The translations under genes and the position numbers were made by a program. This document shows positions 33,224 through 42,840 of a stretch of DNA of 61,935 nt, piece by piece. A model generated the notes under the pieces. That model saw nothing but the letters and a program-made list of their open reading frames with translations, searched no databases and was not told the DNA's origin. Position 1 is the stretch's first letter, and every line of letters begins with the position of its first letter. The DNA comes from Methanoculleus marisnigri JR1 (GTDB lineage: Archaea; Halobacteriota; Methanomicrobia; Methanomicrobiales; Methanoculleaceae), in contig NC_009051.1 of NCBI RefSeq assembly GCF_000015825.1, forward strand, positions 636,760 to 698,694. Direction: 5' to 3'.

Positions 33224-35095
33224 ATGAGACTCTCCCTTGCTACCATAACAGATAACCTTGACAGGAATCTTGCAGTTGTGGGAGCAATTGCTTCGTTGTT
33301 CTTGATCTCCTACACAGCAATAAGCATCAGTCGGGTCGTATATGTGTTACCCGGGGTTTTAACGCTCCTTGCCTGCGTGACGTGGCTCGTTATGAGAAAG
33401 AGGGTCTCGTTACCGTTCCAGATTGGAGAATCCAGATCAAAGGTGCATTTATTTCTTCTTCTCTATGTCATATTTCTGATTGGAAGTATTCTCTCCGTCG
33501 GGTTCAGGCCCGAACTCTATGAAAGACCGCTGCTTTTCTTTATATCGACATCATTAATGGCCGGAGCAATTGCCTGCCAGATTCTGTTCTCAAATGAACG
33601 GCAGAAGTGGCTCATTATACCCCAGATTATCGCTCTCGGTGCGATTATTGTATGGTCTCAGTTACTGCTATTCCCGAATGTGGTGGGAGCGGACCCCTGG
33701 GCCCATCAGATGGTTACTACCTGGATTTTAGAGTCGCAAGCGATTCCCGGTGGGAGGAATTACAGCTATTTGCCGATATTCCATCTTATGGTCGCAATGA
33801 CCTCGCTGGTTACCGACCTGGGTTATAAGCTTGCTGCGATGCTATCGGTGAGTTTAGTTCAGATCATCTGTAATGTACTATTTTTGTACTTGCTTGCAGG
33901 TTTAATCTTTAAAAACCATAAAGTCGGCTTGTTTGCCTCTTTGATGGTTGTGATAGCAAATCACCATATTTTCATGAGTCTCGGTTCGATTCCGACCTCG
34001 TTTGCCGCCGTATTCATCCCAATCGTGTTTTATGTGGCTTTGAAAGATCTTTCAGATCTATCGATCTCCAAAAATCTAATTATAATTATTCTATTTCTTA
34101 CCACTATTTTTACACACACGCTGGTGTCTGCATGTTTGGCAATACTCCTGCTCGCATCATGGCTGTCGACGGTTGCTTTTAATGCAATTCACTCGAGGGA
34201 ACATGCCACTATACCTGTGCTGCTCCCTGTCCTCTTTACGCTCGCAATGTATTCGTGGTGGGTTTACGCTAGCGGTCACACGAAAATATTGGCGCAATTG
34301 ATTGAATTGGGATTCAGCAGGGATTTTTTCGTCGCGAAAGGAGTGCCTGGGGCCACATCGACATATTTGTCGGCGATCCCGGTGGGTGAGCAGGTCTTCA
34401 ATCAGTTTGGGATGTTTTTGTTTTTTGCCCTCTCTTTTATCGGCGTATTTTACTTATTGTCTCGAAAAGACAACAAAAGTTTTATTATAGCAGTTATTGG
34501 GATTATCCCTCTCGCGATCGGATTTTTATCATTACTATTTGGATTTGGAGTGATTGAACACCGATGGTGGTATTTTGCGCAAATATTACTGAGTGTTCCA
34601 CTTGGAGCAGCAATTGTACTGCTCCTTAAGGCATCGATGATAACCAGTGAAAAAATAATTGCACTTGGTTCGCTCATTTCCATCTCTACGTTTGCGTTCC
34701 TACTGATTATGAGTCCCAATGCTAACGTGGACAATCATATGTTTTCGCCAAATACTGCGGTTAGATCTTCGCTTACCGAATCTGAATTGCACTCGATAAA
34801 TTCTATCGCTGAGATGTACACCAGAGAGATCGGGACAGAAAAGTATATCACAAATGTTATATCGTTTCTACCCCTCGATATCGACCTTACCCAGATAGAT
34901 GAAAGCATATTCACTGGAGATTATTCTGAATTGGAGCAAAGGGACGTATTAATTCGAGAGGATATAAAAGAAAATAGTTTTAAGTTGTTTCAAGGCCCGT
35001 ATCGACTGGATTATGATCTCGGACAGAGAATAGAAGGACAGGGGTATTCTAAAACATATAATGCTAACTCGGTCACCATGTATTCTAATATATGA
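33224..35095 (+). CDS. Polytopic membrane protein, DUF2206-like, possible GT-C glycosyltransferase or polymerase
   Basis: 623 residues with about twelve transmembrane segments and a soluble C-terminal tail (about 500-623). After an early helix it has VVGADPWAHQMVTTWILES (about 155-173), the kind of Asp-containing external loop seen in GT-C enzymes and oligosaccharyltransferases. The fold and general plan match the protein at 11767, but the sequence is AT-rich and diverged. A role in polymerising or transferring a lipid-linked glycan fits the neighbours (GT4 genes, flippase). No biochemical assignment is possible from the window. Confidence 0.65.
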   Translation: MRLSLATITDNLDRNLAVVGAIASLFLISYTAISISRVVYVLPGVLTLLACVTWLVMRKRVSLPFQIGESRSKVHLFLLLYVIFLIGSILSVGFRPELYERPLLFFISTSLMAGAIACQILFSNERQKWLIIPQIIALGAIIVWSQLLLFPNVVGADPWAHQMVTTWILESQAIPGGRNYSYLPIFHLMVAMTSLVTDLGYKLAAMLSVSLVQIICNVLFLYLLAGLIFKNHKVGLFASLMVVIANHHIFMSLGSIPTSFAAVFIPIVFYVALKDLSDLSISKNLIIIILFLTTIFTHTLVSACLAILLLASWLSTVAFNAIHSREHATIPVLLPVLFTLAMYSWWVYASGHTKILAQLIELGFSRDFFVAKGVPGATSTYLSAIPVGEQVFNQFGMFLFFALSFIGVFYLLSRKDNKSFIIAVIGIIPLAIGFLSLLFGFGVIEHRWWYFAQILLSVPLGAAIVLLLKASMITSEKIIALGSLISISTFAFLLIMSPNANVDNHMFSPNTAVRSSLTESELHSINSIAEMYTREIGTEKYITNVISFLPLDIDLTQIDESIFTGDYSELEQRDVLIREDIKENSFKLFQGPYRLDYDLGQRIEGQGYSKTYNANSVTMYSNI

Positions 35096-35381
35096 TTGAA
35101 AACTCATACCCTGTTATGTGTCTTGTGGAGGTGAAGGGAGAGCGGAACGATCCCGGCTTTCAGGCTAATATCGGCTCAGGTGAATGATAAGAGACGAATC
35201 GAGTCCGACATCCACTTCGATCCGGTAAGAATGAAAACCTGAATTTGGTTCCAGCAAAGCTCTGATTCATAATTATATCAAGGAACAGTAGTGTTAAGCG
35301 TTTTTTGAGAGAATTATTCCTTCTTACAAGCAAGATAAGTGCTCGTTCCTGAATTTGACATCTCTGGTAGGCTTCACCGGA

Positions 35382-36464
35382 TTAGAGAGAGTTTCGATAG
35401 ATCTCTTCTAATTCGGCAGCAACTGCCTCCCACCTGTATTTTTCTGCTTTTTCTCTGTTATTGTTCGATATGTCTTTCCGCAACGGTTCATTCCGCAGGA
35501 CCTTCAGTAGCGCTTCGGCCATCCGTTCCTGATTCATGGCATCGACAAGGTATCCGTTTGTGCCGTCTTCAATGATATCTGGTATGCCCCCCACACGTGT
35601 TGCAACAACAGGCAGGCCACAGGCCATCGCTTCAAGAATTGTAACAGGGAAGCCTTCGGACAGGCTGGGGAGGACAAAGGCCTCTACCTGATTCATGTAA
35701 TCCTGAACCCTCTCGTGTGGGACTTTGCCGACAAACTCAACGCATTCTCTTATCCCGAGACTGTCTGTCAGGGTTTCGAGATGCTCCCTCTCATCACCGT
35801 CGCCAACGAGGATCAGTTTCGCTTCAGGCAGATCCTGGTGAACTATGCTCATTGCCTGAAGGAGGTGCCGGACACCCTTGACGGGGTGCAGACGGCCGAC
35901 GAACAGAACTCTTTTGCCAGGATCCCCTCGCTCTGCCTCTCTCTCCGCATTCTCGTTTAGATCAATCCCGTTTGGAACTACAACTACATCCCTGCTATAG
36001 ATTGCTTGCATGGAATCTTTCATATGTTCTGTGAGGGCGATCACTGCACTGGCATTTTTCAGAATCCCCTTAGCGGTTAATTTGTTGAACCAATCTGGAA
36101 GGTAGACATCAGACCCTCTCCCATAGATCACATAAGGGTTCTTCATCAGTCTATTTGAGAGGAGAGCCGGCATTCCGCTTCCGAGGCCCTGTGCATGGAC
36201 AATACCTGGATTAATTTTTCGTAATGTCCTGATGATATTGACCCAGAAAGCAAACACACCGACAAAGCGGATTCGGACCCTGGGCAGACGATGGGTGTGA
36301 AACCCCTTCTCACAACTCTCCTCAGGCAGGCCTTCATCCAGGGATGTGATCACATGCACCTCATGCCCGTGTTGTGCCAGGTGCTCTGCCATGTGGTACG
36401 TTGCAATCTCTGTCCCGGCAAGCCATTTTGGAGGGAAATTACTCACTATTATCGCAATTTTCAT
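35382..36464 (-). CDS. GT4 family glycosyltransferase
   Basis: 360 residues, the only minus-strand gene within the island. MKIAIIVSNFPPKWLAGTEI opens the acceptor half, RVLFVGRLHPVKGVRHLLQA and PSLSEGFPVTILEAMACG (intact EX7E) mark the donor half. An AGAGG site precedes the ATG. It faces the polytopic gene at 33224 and is transcribed away from the asparagine-synthase-like genes. Specificity unknown. Confidence 0.92.
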   Translation of the reverse strand: MKIAIIVSNFPPKWLAGTEIATYHMAEHLAQHGHEVHVITSLDEGLPEESCEKGFHTHRLPRVRIRFVGVFAFWVNIIRTLRKINPGIVHAQGLGSGMPALLSNRLMKNPYVIYGRGSDVYLPDWFNKLTAKGILKNASAVIALTEHMKDSMQAIYSRDVVVVPNGIDLNENAEREAERGDPGKRVLFVGRLHPVKGVRHLLQAMSIVHQDLPEAKLILVGDGDEREHLETLTDSLGIRECVEFVGKVPHERVQDYMNQVEAFVLPSLSEGFPVTILEAMACGLPVVATRVGGIPDIIEDGTNGYLVDAMNQERMAEALLKVLRNEPLRKDISNNNREKAEKYRWEAVAAELEEIYRNSL

Positions 36465-36937
36465 TTTATGGCCTCTTAGCAGAGATTTTGCGGTTTGGGA
36501 GTTATCAATTGAGATCTAGGCATTGGACAACCAGATCAGTTACCACCGTGGTTTGTCTCTGTTCTTAGATTGGTATTCGTTCTTCATTTCCAAACACTGG
36601 ATTCCATATAAGTATTTCCAGCGGGGCGTTTTGGGGATATTTTCGATGAAGTTCCATTTGTCTTACATTCCTGCTCCATAATAAATTGTGTAAATGGGGA
36701 CTATTGTACCCAGTTTTTAACCATTCCCATGAGTACACGCTCGCTATCGGTTGTTAGTTAATCTGAAATTTAGAGGTCATGTTTTTTTAATTGCAGGTAT
36801 TGGAGTCTTTGTTAATCAAACTGCTGTTCCATTATATGAGCATGGCCTAAAATTGTCTGAGAAAGATCTGTCCGTGTTAGGATATTCTTATGTATGATAC
36901 CGATAATGGGGCCTCTCAAACAAACTAAGGGGGGAAC
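36465..36937. other. AT-rich intergenic region with a short coding-like tail
   Basis: Contains the open segment annotated at 36733-36897 and otherwise AT-rich DNA expected to hold divergent promoters for the genes at 36464 (minus) and 36938 (plus). An AAGGGGGGAA tract is the ribosome site of the latter. Confidence 0.4.
36733..36897 (+). pseudogene. Possible C-terminal remnant of a membrane protein
   Basis: A 54-codon open frame without an ATG. The translation (RYRLLVNLKFRGHVFLIAGI, then VNQTAVPLYEHGLKLSEKD) looks like protein: a hydrophobic segment followed by an amphipathic tail, ending at TGA 36895-36897. No start codon with a ribosome site was found, so it may be the end of a gene whose front was lost. 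Family not recognised; it could also be chance. Confidence 0.3.
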
Positions 36938-38659
36938 ATGTCAAAAGTAATCTACGCATGCAGTAGAAGCAGACCTTTCGATTCAAAAGATAGGAGGCGG
37001 ATACTAGAGATATGTAAGAGACTTGGACCCGATAATCTTTCTGCAACTGTGGATCATGAGGTTTTTGTACACGATAAGATAGCATTCGGGATAATGAATC
37101 CCACTAAATCCATTATGTGCAATGGCACCAGCCTGTTATTGGGACATTTATATGAACACAGCAGCAGGTTGTATGAACCATTATCTGAATCCCCTGATGG
37201 CTCATATGCACTTTTTCGGGATAGTCCCGGTTACTTAGAGGTGGTAAGCGATCCCGCCGCTTCAAGGACGATCTGGTACTACTGTGATGATAGTTTATTT
37301 GTATCTTCAACATCGCAAAGAGCCATCATTATGTTCATTGGTGGCTTTGTTTTTGATAAAAGAGTGATCCCATGGATGCTATCAACCGGATCATTAGGGC
37401 CTGAGTTATCATGGGATAAGAGATTACAGAGACTGGGTCCAGATTCCTCAGTTATCCTCGATAAAGAGAACTGGTCTATATCCACCAAACACCTCCCCAT
37501 CAAGTTTGCTGAGGTACCTCGCTCTGACAGTGAACATCAACGATTGCTAACAGATGCTATTAAGAAAACGATTGAATCCTTCAAAGGCATTAACTATGAT
37601 GAATGGGTGCTGCCTCTTTCTGGTGGATACGACAGCAGGGGGATACTGTGCTTTATTAATAGCACCGGGGAAAACACCGGGGATTTACAAACAATAACCT
37701 GGGGTCTTAAGGATGCAATCAATGAAAATGGCAATGATGCCAAAGTCGCGAAAGACCTGGCCCGGACGTTAGGTGTTAAGCATAGTTATTACCATACAGA
37801 TATCTCTGAAGAACCAATTGCGAAGGTTATTGATAGATTCATATTATGTGGAGAGGGTCGTATTGACCACCTTTCGGGATATATGGATGGGTTTAAACTT
37901 TGGAGTAAGTTACATGAAGACGGCGTACAAGGAATAATAAGAGGAGATGAGGGATTTGGATGGAATCCTGTCTCATCGAGATTAAATGTTTTACAAAGTG
38001 TCGGGTGCAATCTTTGCTCGAACATTCCTAATTTAAAAAACGTAATAACTGACTACAAACTTCCCAATCAGGAGTTACCTGCCGACCTCGAAATGAGGGA
38101 GAGTGAATCTCTAGAGCAGTGGAGGGATAGGCTCTACCACGTATTCCGGCTTCCAGCAGTACTTGCTGCTCTCTCTGATCTTAAATTCTCTTACGTAGAG
38201 ATAATCAACCCCTTAACCTCCAGATCGATTCTTCATCAAGTAAGGGAGTTGCCAGATCACCTGAGAACAGATAAGGCGTTATTCAGGTCCATTGTTGATG
38301 CAATTGGTCCAAATATTGTGTATGCAGACAAAGGAGCTAATCTACCACCAAGAGATATTCTGAAAAAGGAGGAAGTGATGAATTTATTACGACAAGAAAT
38401 TCAATCTGAGCGTGCAAGGGAAATATTTGGGCCTGACTTTGTATCCTTTATACTGAAAAGCATTAAAACAGATTCGGTGAGCCAAGCGTCGAAAAGATCG
38501 CTCGAACAGAAGATCATTAATATGATACCTTCGTTTATCAAAAACCTGGCTAGTAAAGCGTATTCACCAGTTATAGACGGGAATATATTGGCTTTTCGGG
38601 TATACATCATAATAAGGATGCATGAAATTTTAAGCAATGATTGTAAACATAGGATTTAA
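36938..38659 (+). CDS. Asparagine-synthase-like protein without glutaminase cysteine
   Basis: 573 residues in the asparagine synthetase B layout. The C-terminal ATP-pyrophosphatase domain has the PP-loop LPLSGGYDSRG (SGGYDSR at 228-234), which adenylates a carboxylate. The N-terminal half still resembles the class II glutaminase fold (SDPAASRTIWYYCDDSLFVS) but begins MSKVIYACS and has no Cys at position 2, so glutamine hydrolysis is not expected. Such proteins in sugar loci can amidate uronic acids (WbpS type) using ammonia or another amine. Strong AAGGGGGG site. AT-rich, probably acquired with its neighbour at 39117. Confidence 0.82.
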   Translation: MSKVIYACSRSRPFDSKDRRRILEICKRLGPDNLSATVDHEVFVHDKIAFGIMNPTKSIMCNGTSLLLGHLYEHSSRLYEPLSESPDGSYALFRDSPGYLEVVSDPAASRTIWYYCDDSLFVSSTSQRAIIMFIGGFVFDKRVIPWMLSTGSLGPELSWDKRLQRLGPDSSVILDKENWSISTKHLPIKFAEVPRSDSEHQRLLTDAIKKTIESFKGINYDEWVLPLSGGYDSRGILCFINSTGENTGDLQTITWGLKDAINENGNDAKVAKDLARTLGVKHSYYHTDISEEPIAKVIDRFILCGEGRIDHLSGYMDGFKLWSKLHEDGVQGIIRGDEGFGWNPVSSRLNVLQSVGCNLCSNIPNLKNVITDYKLPNQELPADLEMRESESLEQWRDRLYHVFRLPAVLAALSDLKFSYVEIINPLTSRSILHQVRELPDHLRTDKALFRSIVDAIGPNIVYADKGANLPPRDILKKEEVMNLLRQEIQSERAREIFGPDFVSFILKSIKTDSVSQASKRSLEQKIINMIPSFIKNLASKAYSPVIDGNILAFRVYIIIRMHEILSNDCKHRI

Positions 38660-39116
38660 CTATCTAACTATGAGCATTGCATCAAGAGTGAGTTGGTGCA
38701 ATAAAGCACCTAATTATCCAGTAACTGAAATTTCACATGTTCTCCTTCGAACCATTCGTAACTTCTCATTCTTCTTCGCCCAAAAACTGACATGTCCCTC
38801 GAACAAGACAACGTTTATTTCATCGTGAGCCGCTGTGTATGTTTCTGTTTCCTCTCCCTCCTCGCCGTGGGCGCCCATTTAAACAGTTGTCTCCAATCAC
38901 GGTCTCACTCCAGGAGCACTTCCCTAAGACGATTGTTCTCTTTCAATAATACTTATTATAACATAGATCTCATCTGAACTCTCCCACTGGCAGCATGAAA
39001 ATCATAGTCTTCAAGTAAAACCAGGAGGACTAATCTAAAGAATAGATGAACACACGTTCACCAGAATTTGTCACGTGACGAATTAGCACCTCAAAAGATT
39101 ACTAATATAAATTCTC
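38660..39116. other. Intergenic region without recognisable gene
   Basis: AT-rich at both ends with a GC-richer part near 38830-38900. Short open frames (such as 38637-38828) lack ribosome sites and coding character. A TAATATAAATTC tract ends directly before the ATG at 39117, too close for a normal TATA box with leader; a TTATTATAACATAG motif near 38950 is an alternative. Confidence 0.4.
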
Positions 39117-40637
39117 ATGTACAGGGTTCAGGGGTTCGATGAAATGATATCTTTGAAAGGTGGAGATAGTTATACGACCAGCAAATTTGGCGATTTTTGT
39201 CCCTATTGGACGAAAGACGAAAATGGTCGTGTACATATTTCGGAGTCTTTTGATGAAATAATAACTATAATCCCCTCAGAAAAACGATTTATAGATCCTG
39301 TTGCAGTTGCGTCACTATTGCAGTTTAACTATATCCACGGAAATCGAACCTTGGTTAAAGGCGTTAATAGGATCCCATGGCGGGCAACATTGCTGAGTAA
39401 CGGCACGCTTATGCGGGAACCACCAATCCCTCACGATAACATATATGCGTCTCCATTCGAAATCGCATCCAATCTGAGACGCTTACTCTTAAATGAACTA
39501 ACCAGTTATATAAAAAATTATTCTAATGTATATCTGCTGCTTTCTGGTGGTTATGATAGCAGGGTGACCGCAGGTTTGCTGAAGGTATTGCAAGATGAAT
39601 CACCTTCATTCAACGTAACAGCAATTACCTGGGGTGTCGAAAGAAGCAGGGACGTGGATTACGCAAAAAAAATCTCTAGATTATATAAATGGGACTGTAT
39701 CCACACCCCATTGAATGAAAAAACGCTTTATGATGCAATTTTTGAGAGTGTTCGATATTGCGGTTCTGAAGTGACCGGAATCAATCTACATGGTGAGAAA
39801 TTTTTCAAAAATTTAAGCAAAGATGACGTGGTATTGGCTTCAAGTTTCGGCGACAGTATTGGACGGGGTGAATTTAGCGGACGAAATTTAAGTAAAATTA
39901 AACTTTTAAAATTTAAAAATTATCGGGGATGTATGTTATATGAGTTACATAAAAATTGCATTCCTTATTTGAATCAAGATCGAGAAACTGCTTTTGAATT
40001 ATCCGAAAATAAGCCATATTCAGCACTATGTGAGTTGGACTTGCAAGAGAACTATATGAGAAGATTGATAGTTTCCGCAATGGGCTATATCAGGCAATGG
40101 ACCCACTTAGAACAAATGTTCACCTCAGATGATGTCGTTTCATATATCTGGTCACTTAATCCTCGCTGTCGCAATAATTTGATATACGCGGAATTATTTA
40201 AGCAAATAGATGTGAGACTGTACTCAATGCCCTGGGCAAGAACAGGGAGATCATTCGATGGGAATGTGGATAATACCGAATTAACAAAAAGTCATCACGA
40301 ATACAATAGGTGGTTGAAAGAACATTTTTCAAACATGCTATATGATCGTATATTTAATGGTACATTGTCTGAACTCAATTTCTTCAACATGGGTAATGTA
40401 AAAAAATTGTGGGATAGCTGGCAAAATGATCGAATGGATGATTATCAATTAATCTTAATGATCGCTCAGTTAGAGATTCTTAGGGATATCTATAACCTCC
40501 ATTGGGATGGAAATAATGCCAAAAATTTGATATTTTCGCCTTTACTTCGACAGTTAACATCTAAATGCATTTCCGTTGAATATGCCCTGAAAGATTCTAA
40601 ATTGGTGAGAAATTTACGATACAAGATCAAACGGTGA
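39117..40637 (+). CDS. Second asparagine-synthase-like protein
   Basis: 506 residues with the same PP-loop domain, LLLSGGYDSRV (SGGYDSR at 143-149), and AITWGVERSRDVDYAKKI, the second ATP-site segment. The N-terminal domain is shorter than in the protein at 36938 and has no cysteine nucleophile near its start, so it is at best a glutaminase-like remnant. The 5' end could lie slightly elsewhere since no ribosome site was seen. Carboxylate amidation or amide-bond formation on a sugar or lipid is the likely chemistry; the substrate is unknown. Strongly AT-rich, even compared with its island neighbours. Confidence 0.78.
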   Translation: MYRVQGFDEMISLKGGDSYTTSKFGDFCPYWTKDENGRVHISESFDEIITIIPSEKRFIDPVAVASLLQFNYIHGNRTLVKGVNRIPWRATLLSNGTLMREPPIPHDNIYASPFEIASNLRRLLLNELTSYIKNYSNVYLLLSGGYDSRVTAGLLKVLQDESPSFNVTAITWGVERSRDVDYAKKISRLYKWDCIHTPLNEKTLYDAIFESVRYCGSEVTGINLHGEKFFKNLSKDDVVLASSFGDSIGRGEFSGRNLSKIKLLKFKNYRGCMLYELHKNCIPYLNQDRETAFELSENKPYSALCELDLQENYMRRLIVSAMGYIRQWTHLEQMFTSDDVVSYIWSLNPRCRNNLIYAELFKQIDVRLYSMPWARTGRSFDGNVDNTELTKSHHEYNRWLKEHFSNMLYDRIFNGTLSELNFFNMGNVKKLWDSWQNDRMDDYQLILMIAQLEILRDIYNLHWDGNNAKNLIFSPLLRQLTSKCISVEYALKDSKLVRNLRYKIKR

Positions 40638-41246
40638 TCATCGCTATTTTGAGGGGCTATCATTATCAGACCCCTTTTGAATTCCTCCCCAGACCTCAGG
40701 TTACTGAAAGTTAGACCCTCTCGGCAAGTTAAAGCGATCTATCGCCTTTAGATGAATAATACAGATAAAACGGAATATCTTATCTGTATATGCGATTTGC
40801 TGTTTGTACACCACCCTCGGTTGGGCCAATCTTCTTTATACAGTTGAAATTTTCCCGCCAATTTCTTCTGTTATTACGCTCGTTATTTGCTGTCTCTCTA
40901 ATTTAGTGTGGTGTGCTCATTATAATGGCTTATTGAAACCATTTGGTAGACTGGCTCTGGGAAATTATCTGACATCACCTCCCTCTGACGAAGCTGCACA
41001 TCGGCTGACACCGGCGGGACCCCTGTGAGTTGTTTTAGGGGAGGCCTACCGGTGACGGAACATCCGGGAATGCCAGGAAATAGCCGAGAGTATTGAGGGA
41101 TTTCTTCCCGGGGACTCGTGCATAACATCACGTTCCTCAAATAGCATGCGAAATAGATCCGAACGATAAACCCGGGGTTGATCAAACCTTAGATCCATTT
41201 CAGAACGACGAAGTGTATTGGAATCATTTATTTAATTTAACATTTA
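40638..41246. other. Intergenic region of 609 bases without recognisable gene
   Basis: AT-rich first half, GC-richer from about 40970 to 41130. Open frames on both strands (40804-41028 plus, 40898-41185 minus) show no motif or ribosome site. The end is an AT-rich tract (TTTATTTAATTTAACATTTA) before the flippase, likely its promoter. Confidence 0.4.
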
Positions 41247-42623
41247 ATGTCGCTTGAGGGTATTTCTAATATAATGTCTAAGTTGCCCGGTTTTGAAAAA
41301 TTGAGGAATATCTTTCTTCAAATTGGGTATCGGCAGTATAGCAGCGCCATGAGCAGTCCTCTGTGGAAAGGTGTAGTTGTAATTGGCGGTGGGACTGCGC
41401 TTGCTCAGGGAATAACTATAATCTCAACACCCATTATAACTAGACTCTATATCCCTTCAGACTTCGGGCTTCTAGGGATCTATAGTTCGATTCTCACAAT
41501 TCTGCTGGTTATAGCATCGTTACGGTATGAATACGCGATACCAGTCCCAAAAGATTCGTCCAGAGCAGCAAATATTCTTATCCTGTGTTTAATGATCATC
41601 ACCGGAGTCACTGGTATACTCTGCATTTCGTTCTTACTGATAGGAAGCAGGATCGCGGAGATGTTAGACTTGCAAGATCTCCTGCCATATTCATGGCTGG
41701 TTCTAGTTGGTCTTCTGGGCGCTGGTATTTATCAAGCTCTCAATTACTGGGCCATCCGGCAACGGGACTATCCCCGTATTACCAGGACAAAGATCAATCA
41801 GAGTCTTGGAGGCTCTCTCAGCAAAATTTTATTCGGCTTATTATCATTAGGGCCGCTTGGACTAATACTAGGCCATATAGTCTCAAATGTTGCTGGGATT
41901 TACACCTTTATAAAGGCTATCGTGAAAAAGGATCGGGACGCATTTGGGGACATTTCAGTTATTGGGATTAAGTCAGTAGCACAAGATTATCGATCCTTCC
42001 CAATGTACACGGCCCCGGCGACCCTTCTCTTTGCAGTTTCCTTGCAGATCCCTGTATTCATGCTTACGGTTATGTATGGTCTCGATGTTGTTGGTTGGTA
42101 CACGCTTGCTCACCAGATGTTGGCTCTGCCTGTGGCCCTTATTTCAGGGTCAATGGCTCAGGCGTTCTATGGCGAAGCAGCGAAGGGTGTTCGTGAGAGT
42201 CCAGAGATTTTAAGGCGTTTATATCTAGATACAACAAAAAAATTAGCGCTGATTGGGATCCCGTTACTGGGTATGATCGCAATTATTGCTCCATGGATCT
42301 TCCCAATTGTTTTTGGCAGTGCCTGGGAAGAAGCGGGTTTGTTCTGTCTTCCGTTGGCCTTGGTTGCCGTGTCACAGTTTATTGTGACACCAACATCTAA
42401 ACTGGCCGTGTATGGTTTTAATCATTGGGATTTATATTTCAACTGTGCCAGGACGGTTATGGTCTTTGGAGGATTTTATTTCGCTAGCATGTTCAACTTT
42501 GGGCCACTGGTCACACTGACACTGTACGGCGCCATTATGGCGGTTATGTATTTTGTACTCTACTTGTTGAACCTATGTGCGATAGATCGCTTACATCTGG
42601 GAGGGCGATCTTGTTTTCAGTAA
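41247..42623 (+). CDS. Oligosaccharide flippase (MOP superfamily, Wzx-like)
   Basis: 458 residues with about twelve to fourteen transmembrane segments. The VVVIGGGTALAQGITIISTP segment and RLYIPSDFGLLGIYSSIL are typical for the Wzx/lipopolysaccharide exporter group. It should flip the lipid-linked glycan made by the island enzymes to the outer face. A later ATG (MSKLPGF or MSSPLWK) cannot be excluded as the real start because no clear ribosome site precedes 41247. It differs from the flippase at 10397, so the two probably handle different glycans. Confidence 0.88.
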   Translation: MSLEGISNIMSKLPGFEKLRNIFLQIGYRQYSSAMSSPLWKGVVVIGGGTALAQGITIISTPIITRLYIPSDFGLLGIYSSILTILLVIASLRYEYAIPVPKDSSRAANILILCLMIITGVTGILCISFLLIGSRIAEMLDLQDLLPYSWLVLVGLLGAGIYQALNYWAIRQRDYPRITRTKINQSLGGSLSKILFGLLSLGPLGLILGHIVSNVAGIYTFIKAIVKKDRDAFGDISVIGIKSVAQDYRSFPMYTAPATLLFAVSLQIPVFMLTVMYGLDVVGWYTLAHQMLALPVALISGSMAQAFYGEAAKGVRESPEILRRLYLDTTKKLALIGIPLLGMIAIIAPWIFPIVFGSAWEEAGLFCLPLALVAVSQFIVTPTSKLAVYGFNHWDLYFNCARTVMVFGGFYFASMFNFGPLVTLTLYGAIMAVMYFVLYLLNLCAIDRLHLGGRSCFQ

Positions 42624-42840
42624 CCTGAAGCAAATCGGCCTATTTTTTACAAAATCTAAACGTGCTCCTGCCTGACCGGATATGGCCGCCCCTACTTAAT
42701 CATCCTAAGTTCATGATACGTTCTGATTTCTCGCTAACGTATGGAGTTTCAATGGCGAAGAGTGACACGGATTTCAGATGGTGGGTAAAGAGGTTATATC
42801 TGACCATGCGACGGTTAGTCGGTAAGGGGAAATCCCCTAA

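Noticed and set aside
40638-41246. Transposase or insertion-sequence remnant in the gap before the flippase
   Set aside because: No transposase motif and no terminal inverted repeats were found on either strand.
42662-42840. Short frames between the flippase and the dehydrogenase gene (for example from ATG 42751)
   Set aside because: No ribosome site and no recognisable sequence; the frame runs into the dehydrogenase gene on the opposite strand.
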